Assembly: GCF_000956405.1 (NCBI RefSeq)
Contig: NZ_JYIV01000013.1
Span: 18,291-82,290 of the forward strand
Source of the DNA: Microbacterium oxydans
GTDB lineage: Bacteria; Actinomycetota; Actinomycetes; Actinomycetales; Microbacteriaceae
Direction of reading: 5' to 3'
Length of the DNA stretch: 64,000 nucleotides
Below the pieces are notes generated by a model. It was not told the origin of the DNA, searched no databases, and was given only the letters and a program-made list of their open reading frames with translations. Of this stretch, positions 33,211 through 42,614 are shown one piece after another. Position 1 is the first letter of the stretch; the number at the start of each line of letters is the position of its first letter. The position numbers and the translations under genes are program-made.

Positions 33211-33407
33211 GCATGCTCACCGCGCACCCCCATCGCTCACTCCACATCACGCCTCACGCCGGCCTCACCTGTCGGAGGAATTCACGAATGCATGAGGAAT
33301 CGCCGGAAGACCACCCGGCATCCGTGTTTTCTTCCGCCATCCGGAACCATCGGAACCCACGGAACGCAAGGGCACACCCGCACCACAACCGCAGGCCCGT
33401 GCCGGCC

Positions 33408-34631
33408 TCAGGCGCGAGGCCGCCGCCTCTCGAGGAAGCCCGCCAGCAGCACGGCGACGAGCGCGGCCACCGGCGCCACGAGGAGCCCCGCTCGCAGACT
33501 CTCGTTCTCGGCGATGTAGCCCACGAACGGCGGAGACAGCAGGAACCCGAGGCGCAGCAGCCACGACACGACCGTGAGCCCGACGCCCGGCCGCAGTCCC
33601 GGCAGTTCGTCCGCGGCATGCATCGCCGCAGGGATGAGCGTGGCGATGCCGAAGCCGACAGCCGCGAACCCGAGGATCGTGCCCGGCACCGAGGGGAATG
33701 CGAGCGCGAGGGTCATCCCGACGGCCGCGATGGCGCCACCGACCCGCGCGACCCACCGCTGACCGAAGCGATCCGTGAGCGGATCGCCGATGATCCGACC
33801 GATGAACTGCGCACCGACCAGGGCGATGAAACCGAGAGGAGCGATCGCCGCCGCAGCTCCGAGCGAGTCGGCGAGGTAAAGAGTCGCCCAGGAATTGCCC
33901 GCATCCTCGGCGACGGCGCCGGCCATGGCGATGAGGGTCAGGGCGATGATCGCGATGACGGTACGCGGCGTCACACCGCGGCGGAGCGTTCCGGCGAGTT
34001 CGGCCGGCTCGGCCGTAGCCTCCTCGTCGACCTCGTCGTCGCGGCCGGGGAGGCAGAAGCGCAGGGCGACGAGCGCGACCGTGGCGAACACGGCGGTCGA
34101 GATGCCCAGGTGCACGGCCAGCGGCAGCCGCAGCGCGATCGCCACCGCGGCCATCGCCCCACCCAGCACCGCGCCGATCGACCAGATGGCGTGGAAGCCG
34201 TTGATGATCGAACGCCCGTAGCGACGCTGCACCCGCAGACCGTGGGCGTTCTGAGCGACGTCGGTGATGGCGTCGGACGCCCCGCCGAGAAACAGCGCCA
34301 CCGCGAAGAGCACTCCCGAGGGAGCGAGTGCCGCCGACAGCAGGCCCAGGCTCGTGAGAACGGTGCCGATCACGGCGATGCGGGCGGAACCAAACCGACG
34401 GATCAGCACCGCGGCCAGGAGCCCGGCGGCGATCGCTCCGGCAGGGAACGCCGCGATCGCGAATCCGTAGCCGAGGTTGTCCAACCCCAGAGCGGACTTG
34501 ATCTCCGGGTACCGCGGGAGGATGTTCGCGAACAGCGCCCCGTTGGTCAGGAAGAGCGCGGAGACGGCGATGCGCGCGCGGCGGGATGCCTGATCCGGCA
34601 CAGGTCGTCGAATCGATTCGATGGAGGCCAT
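33408..34631 (-). CDS. MFS transporter
   Basis: A 407-residue protein with twelve hydrophobic segments, start ATG 34631 behind GGAGG on the minus strand. It has a loop-2 motif region IRRFGSARIAVIG, GGASDAITDVAQNAHGLRVQRRYGRSIINGFHAIWSIGAVLGG in helices 4-5, and a charged central loop (GRDDEVDEEATAEPAEL). The helix 4-5 sequence resembles the FucP/YbjJ-like sugar or multidrug group; substrate is unknown. It stands alone. The 197 bp between it and the operator pair show no gene. Confidence 0.85.
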   Translation of the reverse strand: MASIESIRRPVPDQASRRARIAVSALFLTNGALFANILPRYPEIKSALGLDNLGYGFAIAAFPAGAIAAGLLAAVLIRRFGSARIAVIGTVLTSLGLLSAALAPSGVLFAVALFLGGASDAITDVAQNAHGLRVQRRYGRSIINGFHAIWSIGAVLGGAMAAVAIALRLPLAVHLGISTAVFATVALVALRFCLPGRDDEVDEEATAEPAELAGTLRRGVTPRTVIAIIALTLIAMAGAVAEDAGNSWATLYLADSLGAAAAIAPLGFIALVGAQFIGRIIGDPLTDRFGQRWVARVGGAIAAVGMTLALAFPSVPGTILGFAAVGFGIATLIPAAMHAADELPGLRPGVGLTVVSWLLRLGFLLSPPFVGYIAENESLRAGLLVAPVAALVAVLLAGFLERRRPRA

Positions 34632-34780
34632 GTCTACGATCGTACGGTGCGCCGCGCGCCTCGGTCGACGAGATCGAGAGCCCACCGATCGAGACGCACC
34701 CGGCGCCGCACCTCTACCCAGCCCCGGCGCACCCCGCAACCCCGTTTCCGCAGGTCACTCCTCGGGCCTACGCTCTTGCC

Positions 34781-36478
34781 ATGTCGGAACTCACCCAGCC
34801 CACCGGTCGTGAAGATGCTCTGCGCGCCATCCCCCGCGATGATGGGACTCCGCCGCGGGCCCTCGTGCTCGGTGCGACCGGCTACATCGGCGGGCGGCTG
34901 ACCCCGCGACTGCTGAACGCCGGATACCGCGTGCGGGTGCTGGCGCGCGATGCGGCCCGCGCGGCTTCCTTCCCGTGGGGCGACGACTGCGAGATCGTCG
35001 AGGGCTCGGCGGATGATGCGGATGCCGTCGCCGCAGCCGTGGACGACGTCGACGTCGTCTACTACCTGATCCACTCCATGTCGGCAGGAAAGGGCTTCGA
35101 GGAGAGCGACGAGCGCGCTGCTCAGACCGTCGCGGATGCCGCTGCCCGAGCGGGCGTGCGACGCATCGTGTACCTCGGCGGACTGCATCCGGACGATGCG
35201 CAGCTCTCCCCGCACCTGCGCTCGCGCGTACGGGTCGGCGAGATCTTCCTGAACTCCGGAGTGCCGACACTCGTGCTCCAGGCGGGGGTCGTGATCGGCT
35301 CGGGCTCTGCGTCGTTCGAGATGATCCGCCACCTCACCGACGTGCTGCCGTACATGCCGGCGCCGAAGTGGGTGCGCAACCGCATCCAGCCCATCGCCGT
35401 GCGTGACGTGTTGCACTACCTCCTCGGGGCGGCGCGTGTGGAGGCGGACGTGAACCGCGCCGTCGACATCGGCGGACCCGACGTGCTGCGCTACGGCCAG
35501 ATGATGAACGGCTACGCGGTGGAAGCGGGCCTGCGCCAGCGGGCGATCGCCGCCCTCCCCGTGCTGACTCCCGGCCTCGCGTCGCACTGGGTGAACCTGG
35601 TCACGCCGGTGCCGCGGTCGATCGCCCGCCCTCTGGTGGCGTCGCTGCAGAACGAGTGCATCATGAAGGATCACGCCGTCGACGAGCTGATCCCCCGGCC
35701 CGAAGGCGGCCTGACCCCGTATCGACGTGCGGTCGACCTGGCGCTCGGCCGCGTGCGAGGCGACACCATCGAGACCAGTTGGCAGGACTCCGAGGTCTCC
35801 GGCGCACCGAGCGACCCGCTGCCGAGTGACCCCGACTGGGCAGGACGCACGGTCTTCACCGATTCGCGCTCGGTCACCACGACCGCGTCTCCCTCGGAGC
35901 TGTGGCGCGTGATCCTCGGTATCGGCGGGGAGAACGGCTGGTACTCCTCGCCGCTGCTGTGGGCGGTGCGCGGGTGGATGGACCGCATCGTAGGCGGCGT
36001 GGGCCTCAGCCGTGGCCGACGCAGTCGCACCGCCGCACGTGTGGGCGACGCGATCGACTTCTGGCGCGTCGAAGCGGTCGAGACCACGGACGCCGGATCG
36101 CTGCTGCGCCTCCGCGCCGAGATGAAGGTGCCGGGAGAGGCATGGCTCGAGCTGCGCGCGGTACCCGATGCGAAGGGGGCGCGCTACGAGCAGCGCGCGA
36201 TCTTCTTCCCGCGCGGTCTGACCGGACGCCTCTACTGGCTCGCCGTGCTGCCCTTCCACGGCGCGATCTTCGCGGGCATGGCCGCGCGCATCACCGCCGC
36301 CGCCGAGGACCTCGAGACTTCTCCCTCGGCACCGCCCCACCCCGCCGGAACAGGCGAACGCGCCGAAACGGGCGAACGCGCCGACTCAAGCGCACCCGCC
36401 GACTCAAGCGCACCCGCGACAACAGGAGAACGCGCGGCAACAGGCGAACCCGCGGCAAAGTCGCCTGATCCCGCGTGA
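34781..36478 (+). CDS. NAD(P)-binding/DUF2867-type oxidoreductase, repeat-extended C-terminus
   Basis: A 565-residue protein. Residues ~25-300 are an extended-SDR/NmrA-like Rossmann domain (VLGATGYIGGRLTPRLLNAGYRVRVLARD; VYYLIHSMSAGKGFEESD). Residues ~355-520 match the DUF2867/SRPBCC-like part (SPSELWRVILGIGGENGWYSSPLLWAVRGWMDR; FPRGLTGRLYWLAVLPFHGAIF). The last ~45 residues are low-complexity (TGERAETGERAD, SSAPADSSAPA) and coincide exactly with a DNA minisatellite, so the C-terminus seems to have been extended by repeat growth. The substrate is unknown. Confidence 0.85.
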   Translation: MSELTQPTGREDALRAIPRDDGTPPRALVLGATGYIGGRLTPRLLNAGYRVRVLARDAARAASFPWGDDCEIVEGSADDADAVAAAVDDVDVVYYLIHSMSAGKGFEESDERAAQTVADAAARAGVRRIVYLGGLHPDDAQLSPHLRSRVRVGEIFLNSGVPTLVLQAGVVIGSGSASFEMIRHLTDVLPYMPAPKWVRNRIQPIAVRDVLHYLLGAARVEADVNRAVDIGGPDVLRYGQMMNGYAVEAGLRQRAIAALPVLTPGLASHWVNLVTPVPRSIARPLVASLQNECIMKDHAVDELIPRPEGGLTPYRRAVDLALGRVRGDTIETSWQDSEVSGAPSDPLPSDPDWAGRTVFTDSRSVTTTASPSELWRVILGIGGENGWYSSPLLWAVRGWMDRIVGGVGLSRGRRSRTAARVGDAIDFWRVEAVETTDAGSLLRLRAEMKVPGEAWLELRAVPDAKGARYEQRAIFFPRGLTGRLYWLAVLPFHGAIFAGMAARITAAAEDLETSPSAPPHPAGTGERAETGERADSSAPADSSAPATTGERAATGEPAAKSPDPA

Positions 36479-36680
36479 TTGCCTGACCCGACGCACCGAC
36501 GCGCCCTGAGCCGACCCGCCCTGAGCCGACGCGCCCTGAGCCGACGGCCCACACGCTCGGCTGCACTCAAACGACCCACCCCGCCGACACAGGCGAACAC
36601 GCCGAAACAGGTGACTTCCCGGCAAAGTCGCCTGATCCCGCGTGATTGCCTGACCCGACGCATCGACTCGCCGGCCTGAC
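36341..36680. repeat. Minisatellite block with duplicated 43-bp segment
   Basis: Degenerate ~17-nt units around the core ACAGGCGAACRCGCCGAA run from 36341, inside the preceding coding region, to about 36680. A 43-nt stretch at 36453-36495 is repeated identically at 36620-36662, and three CGCCCTGAGCCGA-type units lie between them. The 288 bp from 36479 to the BCCT stop contain only this repeat; I see no gene. Confidence 0.8.
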
Positions 36681-36766
36681 CCGACGCACCGACTCGCCGA
36701 CCCGACGCGCACCACGCCCTGACGCGCACCCCGGCACCCCGGCACCCAGAGCCCCCGGGAGCGTCG

Positions 36767-38758
36767 TCAATCCGTGCGGGGCTGCGGAGCGGGGTCCGGG
36801 TCCACGGGGCCGTCTTCCAACGCAGCATCGACGACCGCGTCCACCTCGGCCGGCGGGATGATGTCGATCGCCTCGGTCGCGGCCTCGTACACCTCGGCCA
36901 ACGTGTCGTCGACGGTGTCCTCGTCGATCCAGGCGAGGTCGTCCTCCGAGTGGTCGTACTCGACGGGCACGAGGGCGAAGTCGTCGCCGTATTCCTCGAG
37001 CCCGGCCATGACGCTGTGGCGGACGGCGGCGCGGGCATACCGGTCGCGCAGGATCAGGGGATCCCGTCGCAGATCCTTCATGAACGCGATCATCATGAAC
37101 GTCATGATGATCGCGAACGGCAGCGCCGCGATGATCGTCGCGTTCTGCAGCGACTGCAGGCCGCTCCCCTCGGCCCCGCTGACGAGCAGCACGGCCGCGA
37201 TCACACCGACCAGCACGCCCCAGACGACGGCGACCCAGCGTGACGGCTCCGGACGACCCTGCTGGGAGAGCGTGCCCATGACGAGCGAGGCGGAGTCGGC
37301 GCCCGTGATGAAGAAGATCGCGATGAGGAGGATGAGCACGATGCTGGTGATGAGCGGGAACGGCAGGTTCTCCAGCACCCCGAACAGCACCTCCTCTGGC
37401 GGGTCGACGGTGAGCCCTGCGCCGTCCATCTGCTGCTGGATCGCCGTCGTGCCGAAGATCGCGAACCACACGAGCGAGATGGCGGACGGCACCACGATGA
37501 CGACCGACACGAACTGACGGAGCGAGCGTCCGCGGGAGATCTTCGCGATGAACATGCCGACGAACGGCGACCAGGAGATCCACCACGCCCAGTAGAAGAT
37601 CGTCCAGCTCGACAGGAAGGCCTGCGCGGTCTCGCCCTGCGACGCGGAGCGGCCGATCATGGTAGGCAGATCGCCGATGAACTGCACGGCGACCGACGGG
37701 ATCACGTTGAGGATCAGCAGTGTCGGACCGACGAAGAACACGAAGAACGCGAGCAGGATCGCGACCACGGCGTTGATGTTCGACAGCGCCCGGATGCCCT
37801 TGGAGACACCGGACACGGCGGAGGCGATGAAGCACGCCGTGAGCACCGCGATCACCGCGATGAGGATGCCGTTGCCGAGGGGCCCGATGCCGCTGACGAG
37901 CTCGACACCGTGGCCGATCTGCAACGCCCCGAGTCCGAGGGAGGCTGCCGTGCCGAACAGCGTCACGATGATGGAGAAGATGTCGATCGTGCGGCCGACC
38001 GGGCCCGTGGTGCGGTTCTCGCCGAGCAGCGGGGCGAAGATCGAGGAGATGAGCGGGGTGCGGCCGCGGCGGTAGGCGCCGTAGGCGATGGCACCGCCGA
38101 CGAGCGCGTAGAACGCCCAGGCCTGCGGACCCCAGTGGTACAGCACCTGGGCCTGCGCCGTGTGCATGGCCTCGAGGGTGTTCGCTTCGACGGTGCCCGG
38201 CGGCGGGTTCTCGAAGAACGTCAGCGGCTCGGCGGCGCCCCAGAACACCAGGCCGATGCCCATGCCCGCCGCGAAGAGCATCGAGATCCACGAGAACATC
38301 GAGAATTCGGGCTCCTCGTCGTCGCGGCCGAGGGGGATGCGCCCGTACTTGCTGAAGCCGACGAACAGCATGAACACGAGGATGATCGTGGCGATGGTCG
38401 TGAAGAAGAAGCCGAAGTACTCCACGACCCAGGCGAGGACCGTGCTCGTGGTGCCGGCGAGGTTGTCGCCCGCGAACACACCCCAGGCGATGAATCCGAG
38501 GGCGAAGGCGGCGGCGACGCCGAAGACGAGCGGGTCGGTGCGGTAGGTGCGCCCCGTCTCCTCGACCGAGACACCGGGCACGAGCGCCGGGTGCACGCTG
38601 CGCGGCGGAACGGTCGTGATATCTCGGACGATCTTGCGTGCCGTCTCGGAGGCCTTGGCCGGAAGGCGGTTCGTGCCGGTTCCGACGGCGTCGGTCTGCG
38701 GACGCGGAGGGTTCGATCCTGCGGAGCGTTCGTCGGGCTTCTCGTCAGGAGTGTCCAT
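36767..38758 (-). CDS. BCCT-family betaine/choline/carnitine transporter
   Basis: A 663-residue transporter with a ~65-residue hydrophilic N-terminus, twelve membrane helices and a ~105-residue acidic C-terminal tail. BCCT marks are GMGIGLVFWGAAEPLTFFENPP, YHWGPQAWAFYALVGGAIAY, and the helix-8 segment TIFYWAWWISWSPFVGMFIAKISRGRSLRQF, which bears the substrate-box Trp residues. It imports compatible solutes such as glycine betaine with Na+; the long tails suggest osmosensing. An ATG at 38776 is an alternative start; a hairpin-forming inverted repeat (38753-38760/38773-38780) spans both starts. Confidence 0.93.
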   Translation of the reverse strand: MDTPDEKPDERSAGSNPPRPQTDAVGTGTNRLPAKASETARKIVRDITTVPPRSVHPALVPGVSVEETGRTYRTDPLVFGVAAAFALGFIAWGVFAGDNLAGTTSTVLAWVVEYFGFFFTTIATIILVFMLFVGFSKYGRIPLGRDDEEPEFSMFSWISMLFAAGMGIGLVFWGAAEPLTFFENPPPGTVEANTLEAMHTAQAQVLYHWGPQAWAFYALVGGAIAYGAYRRGRTPLISSIFAPLLGENRTTGPVGRTIDIFSIIVTLFGTAASLGLGALQIGHGVELVSGIGPLGNGILIAVIAVLTACFIASAVSGVSKGIRALSNINAVVAILLAFFVFFVGPTLLILNVIPSVAVQFIGDLPTMIGRSASQGETAQAFLSSWTIFYWAWWISWSPFVGMFIAKISRGRSLRQFVSVVIVVPSAISLVWFAIFGTTAIQQQMDGAGLTVDPPEEVLFGVLENLPFPLITSIVLILLIAIFFITGADSASLVMGTLSQQGRPEPSRWVAVVWGVLVGVIAAVLLVSGAEGSGLQSLQNATIIAALPFAIIMTFMMIAFMKDLRRDPLILRDRYARAAVRHSVMAGLEEYGDDFALVPVEYDHSEDDLAWIDEDTVDDTLAEVYEAATEAIDIIPPAEVDAVVDAALEDGPVDPDPAPQPRTD

Positions 38759-38803
38759 GAGAGTCCATTTTGTCATGGACGCTGTCCGGCCGAGGCTGGG
38801 CCG

Positions 38804-38878
38804 AAACCCAGACCGTCGGCGCGAACCGCGGCGCGTCGGGCAGCGACGCGCCGGGCGGACGCTGTCTGCTCTGGGTTT
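38804..38878 (-). terminator. Nested hairpin downstream of ABC1 kinase gene
   Basis: An outer 9-bp stem (38804-38812 with 38870-38878) encloses a perfect 8-bp stem (38831-38838 with 38844-38851). It follows the kinase stop by 16 nt on the minus strand and separates it from the BCCT gene. Confidence 0.5.
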
Positions 38879-38893
38879 TCGGGCGCGTCGCAG

Positions 38894-40588
38894 TCAGCGC
38901 GGGCGGCGCCCGCCGAACAGCGCGTGCAGCAGCGGGAGTGCCGAGACGCAGACCAGGGTGATGCCCAGGGGCGGCACCGACGGCACGAGCAGCGCGCCGC
39001 CGACCAGCAGCGCCGCGAAGAGGACGCCGGAGCCGATGCGGCGCGCGATGCCCTCGAGCCGGTCCAGTCGACGCTCGAGTCGTGAGGTGTCGAAGGTGAC
39101 GTTGCCGTCGTCGAGGCGCGTGATGATCTTGTCGATGCGGCCGGGTAACGCCCAGGTCGTGGACATCGTGCCCATCGCCTGGTTCGCGAAGGCCTGCACG
39201 ATGTTGCCGCTCTCGTCGCGCAGCAGACGGCCGGCGTAGGGCTCCGCCGCATCCCACACGTTGAAAGCAGGGTCCAGGCCGCTGCACATGCCGGACGTCA
39301 GCGAGACGGCACGGATGAGCAGCAGCATGTTCTCGGGCAGCTGCAGCGGGAGCGAGCGCACCATGTCGCCGAACTCCTCCGCGAAGTCACGGAACTCGCG
39401 CGGGTCGACCTTGCTCAGCTCGGCGAACCCCATGCCTCCGAAACGGGCGAACAACGTGGTGAGCGCCCGTTCGAGCTCGGCCGTGTCGGCGGACGGAAGC
39501 AGCACGCCGATCTCCTGCGCGGCGGCGACGAGGCCACGACTGTCTCGACCGGCCACCGCGATCAGGAGTGTGCGCAATCCGTCGCGGAGGCTCGCAGGAA
39601 TCTCGGCCATCATGCCGAAGTCGATGAACGTGAGGCGGAAACCACGCCCCGTGCCGCCCTCCACCAGCGGCGAAGGCGTGACGAAGATGTTGCCGGGGTG
39701 GGGGTCGGCGTGCACGAAGCTGTGCGTGAACACCTGATCGAACATGACCTCGGCGAAGACGGCGGCGACCTCGGAGGGATCTATCCCCGCGGCGCGGAGG
39801 GCATCGATGTCGTTGATCTTGATGGCCGTGACGTCCGACAGCGTCAGCACCCGACGGGTCGAGCGCTCCCAGACGATCTCGGGAGTGTCGACGCGGGGAT
39901 CGTCTGCGAAGTTCTCGCGGAAGCGCTCCGCACTCGCGGCCTCGTGCAGGTAGTCGATCTCCTCGAGGCTGGTCGCGGCGAACTCCTCCACGAGTGCGGG
40001 CGCATCCACGCGATCGGCGACGATGCGCACGCGCGTCAGCCAGCGCGCGACCCGGCGGAGGGCCGCGAGATCGACCGCCACGATCTCATCGATGCCGGGT
40101 CGCTGAACCTTGACCACGACCTCGCCGAGCCCCGTGTCCGCCGCGTCGAGCGCCGACAGTCGGGCGCGGTGCACCTGGCCGAGGGAAGCCGCCGCGACGG
40201 GGTTCTCGTCGAACCAGGCGTACGCCCGTTCGAGCGGGATGCCGAGCTCGGCTTCGGCGAGCGCACGGATCGCCGGGGTTGGCACGGGCGGAACCTCGTC
40301 CTGCAGCCCTTCGAGCTCTTTCGTGATCTCCGGCGGCAGCACGTCGAGGCGCGACGACATGAACTGTCCGACCTTGATCATGAGTCCGCCGAGTTCGACC
40401 GCGAGCACATGGAACCGACGCGCGAACGTCTGCATCCGCTGCCCACGCGTCCGCTCCGAGATTCGGCTCATCCCGAAACGGGGCAGGACGAGTTCGAACC
40501 ACCAGATCTTGAGGAACTCACGACCGGCGAACGACAGGATGCGGCGGTACCTGGCGCGGTGCACACCCTGTGCCGCAGCATCCGTCAT
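38894..40588 (-). CDS. ABC1/AarF/UbiB-family atypical kinase
   Basis: A 564-residue protein. The family's KxGQ motif is MIKVGQFMSSR (about 71-81). The Ala-rich nucleotide loop is AAASLGQVHRARL, the ion-pair Glu is in LVEEFAATSLEEIDYLHEA, and the catalytic/metal segment is HADPHPGN with IDFGMM. Two hydrophobic segments at the C-terminus anchor it in the membrane. UbiB-type proteins support quinone biosynthesis or lipid handling through ATPase activity; the exact role here is unknown. The PadR gene upstream is on the same strand, 46 nt away. Confidence 0.9.
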   Translation of the reverse strand: MTDAAAQGVHRARYRRILSFAGREFLKIWWFELVLPRFGMSRISERTRGQRMQTFARRFHVLAVELGGLMIKVGQFMSSRLDVLPPEITKELEGLQDEVPPVPTPAIRALAEAELGIPLERAYAWFDENPVAAASLGQVHRARLSALDAADTGLGEVVVKVQRPGIDEIVAVDLAALRRVARWLTRVRIVADRVDAPALVEEFAATSLEEIDYLHEAASAERFRENFADDPRVDTPEIVWERSTRRVLTLSDVTAIKINDIDALRAAGIDPSEVAAVFAEVMFDQVFTHSFVHADPHPGNIFVTPSPLVEGGTGRGFRLTFIDFGMMAEIPASLRDGLRTLLIAVAGRDSRGLVAAAQEIGVLLPSADTAELERALTTLFARFGGMGFAELSKVDPREFRDFAEEFGDMVRSLPLQLPENMLLLIRAVSLTSGMCSGLDPAFNVWDAAEPYAGRLLRDESGNIVQAFANQAMGTMSTTWALPGRIDKIITRLDDGNVTFDTSRLERRLDRLEGIARRIGSGVLFAALLVGGALLVPSVPPLGITLVCVSALPLLHALFGGRRPR

Positions 40589-40633
40589 CGCGTGGTCCCT
40601 TCGCAGACCCCCACTCGATGCCGCACTGCGCGG

Positions 40634-41266
40634 TCAGTCCTGCGCGAGGATCGTGTACAGCCTACGGCGGGCCTCGTCGAGGACCTCGATCGTCTGCTGC
40701 ACCTGTTCGGCGGAACCGCTTCGACCGACCTGGGCAGCCGCGGCAGCGAGGTCGACGCCCGCCTTCGGCAGAGCGTGGAAGCGGGCATTGTCGCGCTGAC
40801 CGTCTTTGCCGGTCGATGACTCCCACGGCGCCGGGGTCTCCGAGCTCTCGTCGGCGACAGCACGGCCGGCCTCGGTGAGCGAGTAGGTCTTGCGGCCGTT
40901 CTGCTCCTCTGCCTCGATCAGCCCTTCGTCGGCGAGCAGCTGCAGGGTCGGATACACGGAACCGGCACTCGGCTTCCACATGCCGCCGCTGCGCTCGGCG
41001 ATCTCGTTGATGATCTGATAGCCGTGCATCGGCTTCTCGGAGAGGAGCGAGAGCACGGCCGTCCGTACGTCGCCGCGGGCCATGCGCGAACCACCGGACG
41101 GGCGCGACTCGAAGGACTTCCGGAGCTGATCCATCGCCTCGAAGATCGCGGATGCCGGGCCACCGGAGCCGGTGCCGAAGCCGGAACCGCCGAAGAGTCC
41201 GCCGGGTCCGCCACTGCTGGAGCCGCCGGTGCCGCCGAACGGGTTGGAGGGGAATGCGTTGTTCAT
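40634..41266 (-). CDS. PadR-family transcriptional regulator with Gly-rich N-terminus
   Basis: A 210-residue protein. The first ~45 residues are Gly/Ser/Phe-rich low-complexity sequence. A PadR domain follows: MARGDVRTAVLSLLSEKPMHGYQIINEIAERSGGMWKPSAGSVYPTLQLLADEGLI, with EQNGRKTYSLTEAGR as the wing, then a C-terminal dimer helix. Regulators of this shape often repress membrane-stress or transporter genes. A perfect palindrome lies just upstream of the gene. It may also control the ABC1 kinase gene downstream. Confidence 0.9.
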   Translation of the reverse strand: MNNAFPSNPFGGTGGSSSGGPGGLFGGSGFGTGSGGPASAIFEAMDQLRKSFESRPSGGSRMARGDVRTAVLSLLSEKPMHGYQIINEIAERSGGMWKPSAGSVYPTLQLLADEGLIEAEEQNGRKTYSLTEAGRAVADESSETPAPWESSTGKDGQRDNARFHALPKAGVDLAAAAAQVGRSGSAEQVQQTIEVLDEARRRLYTILAQD

Positions 41267-41299
41267 GATGACCTCCTGCTGTAGGTGTGAACGATACTC

Positions 41300-41313
41300 A
41301 ACGATATATCGTT
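41300..41313 (-). promoter_or_regulatory. PadR-type operator
   Basis: AACGATATATCGTT is a perfect 14-bp palindrome 33 bp upstream of the padR start, with an extra half-site AACGATA at 41290-41296. The site is AT-rich in a GC-rich background and fits autoregulation. Confidence 0.7.
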
Positions 41314-41355
41314 AACCCTGGGCGCGGGGTGGGAGTTCTGGATCCGAATGCCGGG

Positions 41356-42129
41356 TCAGTGAGACGGCAGCGTCAGGATCTCCGCGCCGCCCTCGGTGAT
41401 GGCGATCGTGTGCTCACTGTGCGCCGTGCGGCATCCGGTGGCGCTCCGCAGAGTCCAACCGTCGGCATCCGTGCGGAGCTCATCCGTGTCGGCCATGACC
41501 CAGGGTTCGAGTGCGAGCAGCAGGCCGGGGCGCAGCACATATCCCCTGCCCGGTCGACCGTCGTTCGCGACGTGAGGATCCTGATGCATGGTCGATCCGA
41601 TGCCGTGCCCGCCGAACTCGAGGTTGATCGGGTAGCCGGCAGCACTCAGGACAGTTCCGATCGCATGGGAGAGGTCGCCGATGCGCGCCCCGGGACGCGC
41701 GACGGCAATGGCGGCGGCGAGCGCGCGCTCGGTCGTCGCGATCAGCGCCAGGTCCTCGGCGGCAGGATTCCTACCGACCACGAAGCTGATGGCCGCATCG
41801 GCGGCGACTCCTCCCAGCGTGACGGCCAGGTCGAGCGTGAGCAGATCGCCGTCGACGAGCCGATAGTCGTGGGGCATGCCATGCAACACAGCGTCGTTCA
41901 CCGCCGTACAGACGTAGTGACCGAAGGGTCCGCGGCCGAACGACGGTGCGTAGTCGACATAACAGGACTCGGCACCGGCGCGCTCGATCAGCTCGCGGGC
42001 GCATCGGTCGAGGTCGAGCAGGTTCACACCGACCGCAGCACGAGCTCTCAGCTCCTGAAGCATGTCGCCGACGAGGGCGCCCGCCGCCCGTGCACGACCG
42101 AGCTCGTCGGCGTTCAGTATCTCGATCAC
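41356..42129 (-). CDS. map: Type I methionine aminopeptidase
   Basis: A 257-residue M24 peptidase from GTG 42129 with GAGGGAAG upstream. The metal ligands can be placed at D and D in LTLDLAVTLGGVAADAAISF, H in GGHGIGSTMHQDP, E in LALEPWVM and E in AHSEHTIAIT. The first helix is a normal MetAP start (IEILNADELGRARAAGALVGDML). It removes N-terminal Met from new proteins. Actinobacteria often carry more than one map; this copy is probably the accessory one, because it stands alone and divergent from an XRE regulator rather than by adk/infA. Confidence 0.85.
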   Translation of the reverse strand: MIEILNADELGRARAAGALVGDMLQELRARAAVGVNLLDLDRCARELIERAGAESCYVDYAPSFGRGPFGHYVCTAVNDAVLHGMPHDYRLVDGDLLTLDLAVTLGGVAADAAISFVVGRNPAAEDLALIATTERALAAAIAVARPGARIGDLSHAIGTVLSAAGYPINLEFGGHGIGSTMHQDPHVANDGRPGRGYVLRPGLLLALEPWVMADTDELRTDADGWTLRSATGCRTAHSEHTIAITEGGAEILTLPSH

Positions 42130-42154
42130 GATCTTCCCTCGTTGCTCCAATAAC

Positions 42155-42180
42155 AATCCCGGTAATACTATCCCGGGATT
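42155..42180. promoter_or_regulatory. Inverted-repeat operator between map and XRE gene
   Basis: AATCCCGG (42155-42162) is repeated inverted as CCGGGATT (42173-42180) with a 10-nt spacer TAATACTATC. The right part is itself the palindrome ATCCCGGGAT. It lies 4 nt before the XRE ATG and 26 nt upstream of map, so it could let the XRE protein control both. Confidence 0.6.
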
Positions 42181-42183
42181 AGA

Positions 42184-42474
42184 ATGGTCGCCATGATGGT
42201 CCGCCTGCCCCTCAGCCCCGAAGACATCGAACGCGGTGAGCGCCTCGGTGTCGTCCTGCGTCGGGCGCGCGGAGATCGGTCGATGCTGTCGGTCGCGCTG
42301 GAAGCCGGAATCTCCCCCGAGACGCTGCGGAAGATCGAGTCGGGGCGCGTGGCAACGCCTGCCTTCTCGACGATCGCAGCCGTGACCGACGTGCTGGGCC
42401 TCTCCCTGGACGCGGTGTGGGCGGAGATCGGTTCTCACACAGACAGCGGCCGCGCGCCGAGCATCGCCTCCTGA
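42184..42474 (+). CDS. XRE-family (Cro/C1-type) HTH regulator
   Basis: A 96-residue protein with a single Cro/C1-type helix-turn-helix: ERLGVVLRRARGDRSMLSVALEAGISPETLRKIESGRVATPAFSTIAAVTDVLGLSLDAVW. ATG 42184 is used; 42193 and 42196 are alternatives, since no ribosome site stands out and the transcript may be leaderless. It probably autoregulates through the inverted repeat just upstream and may regulate the divergent methionine aminopeptidase gene. Confidence 0.85.
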   Translation: MVAMMVRLPLSPEDIERGERLGVVLRRARGDRSMLSVALEAGISPETLRKIESGRVATPAFSTIAAVTDVLGLSLDAVWAEIGSHTDSGRAPSIAS

Positions 42475-42614
42475 CCCGCGCCAGCGCTTCATCCGCGATC
42501 AGCCGTCCGAGTCGAGTTCCCTCGCGCACACGCCCGACTGTCGCGCAAGCCCGGTGACGCACACAGGAAGACGTGGTTAGCTCTGGGAGTTGTCGACTTG
42601 GGGGAGTGAGACGT

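Noticed and set aside
36341..36766. Possible small genes within the repeat region
   Set aside because: All frames translate to low-complexity Arg/Val/Ser repeats; the DNA is explained by tandem repeats.
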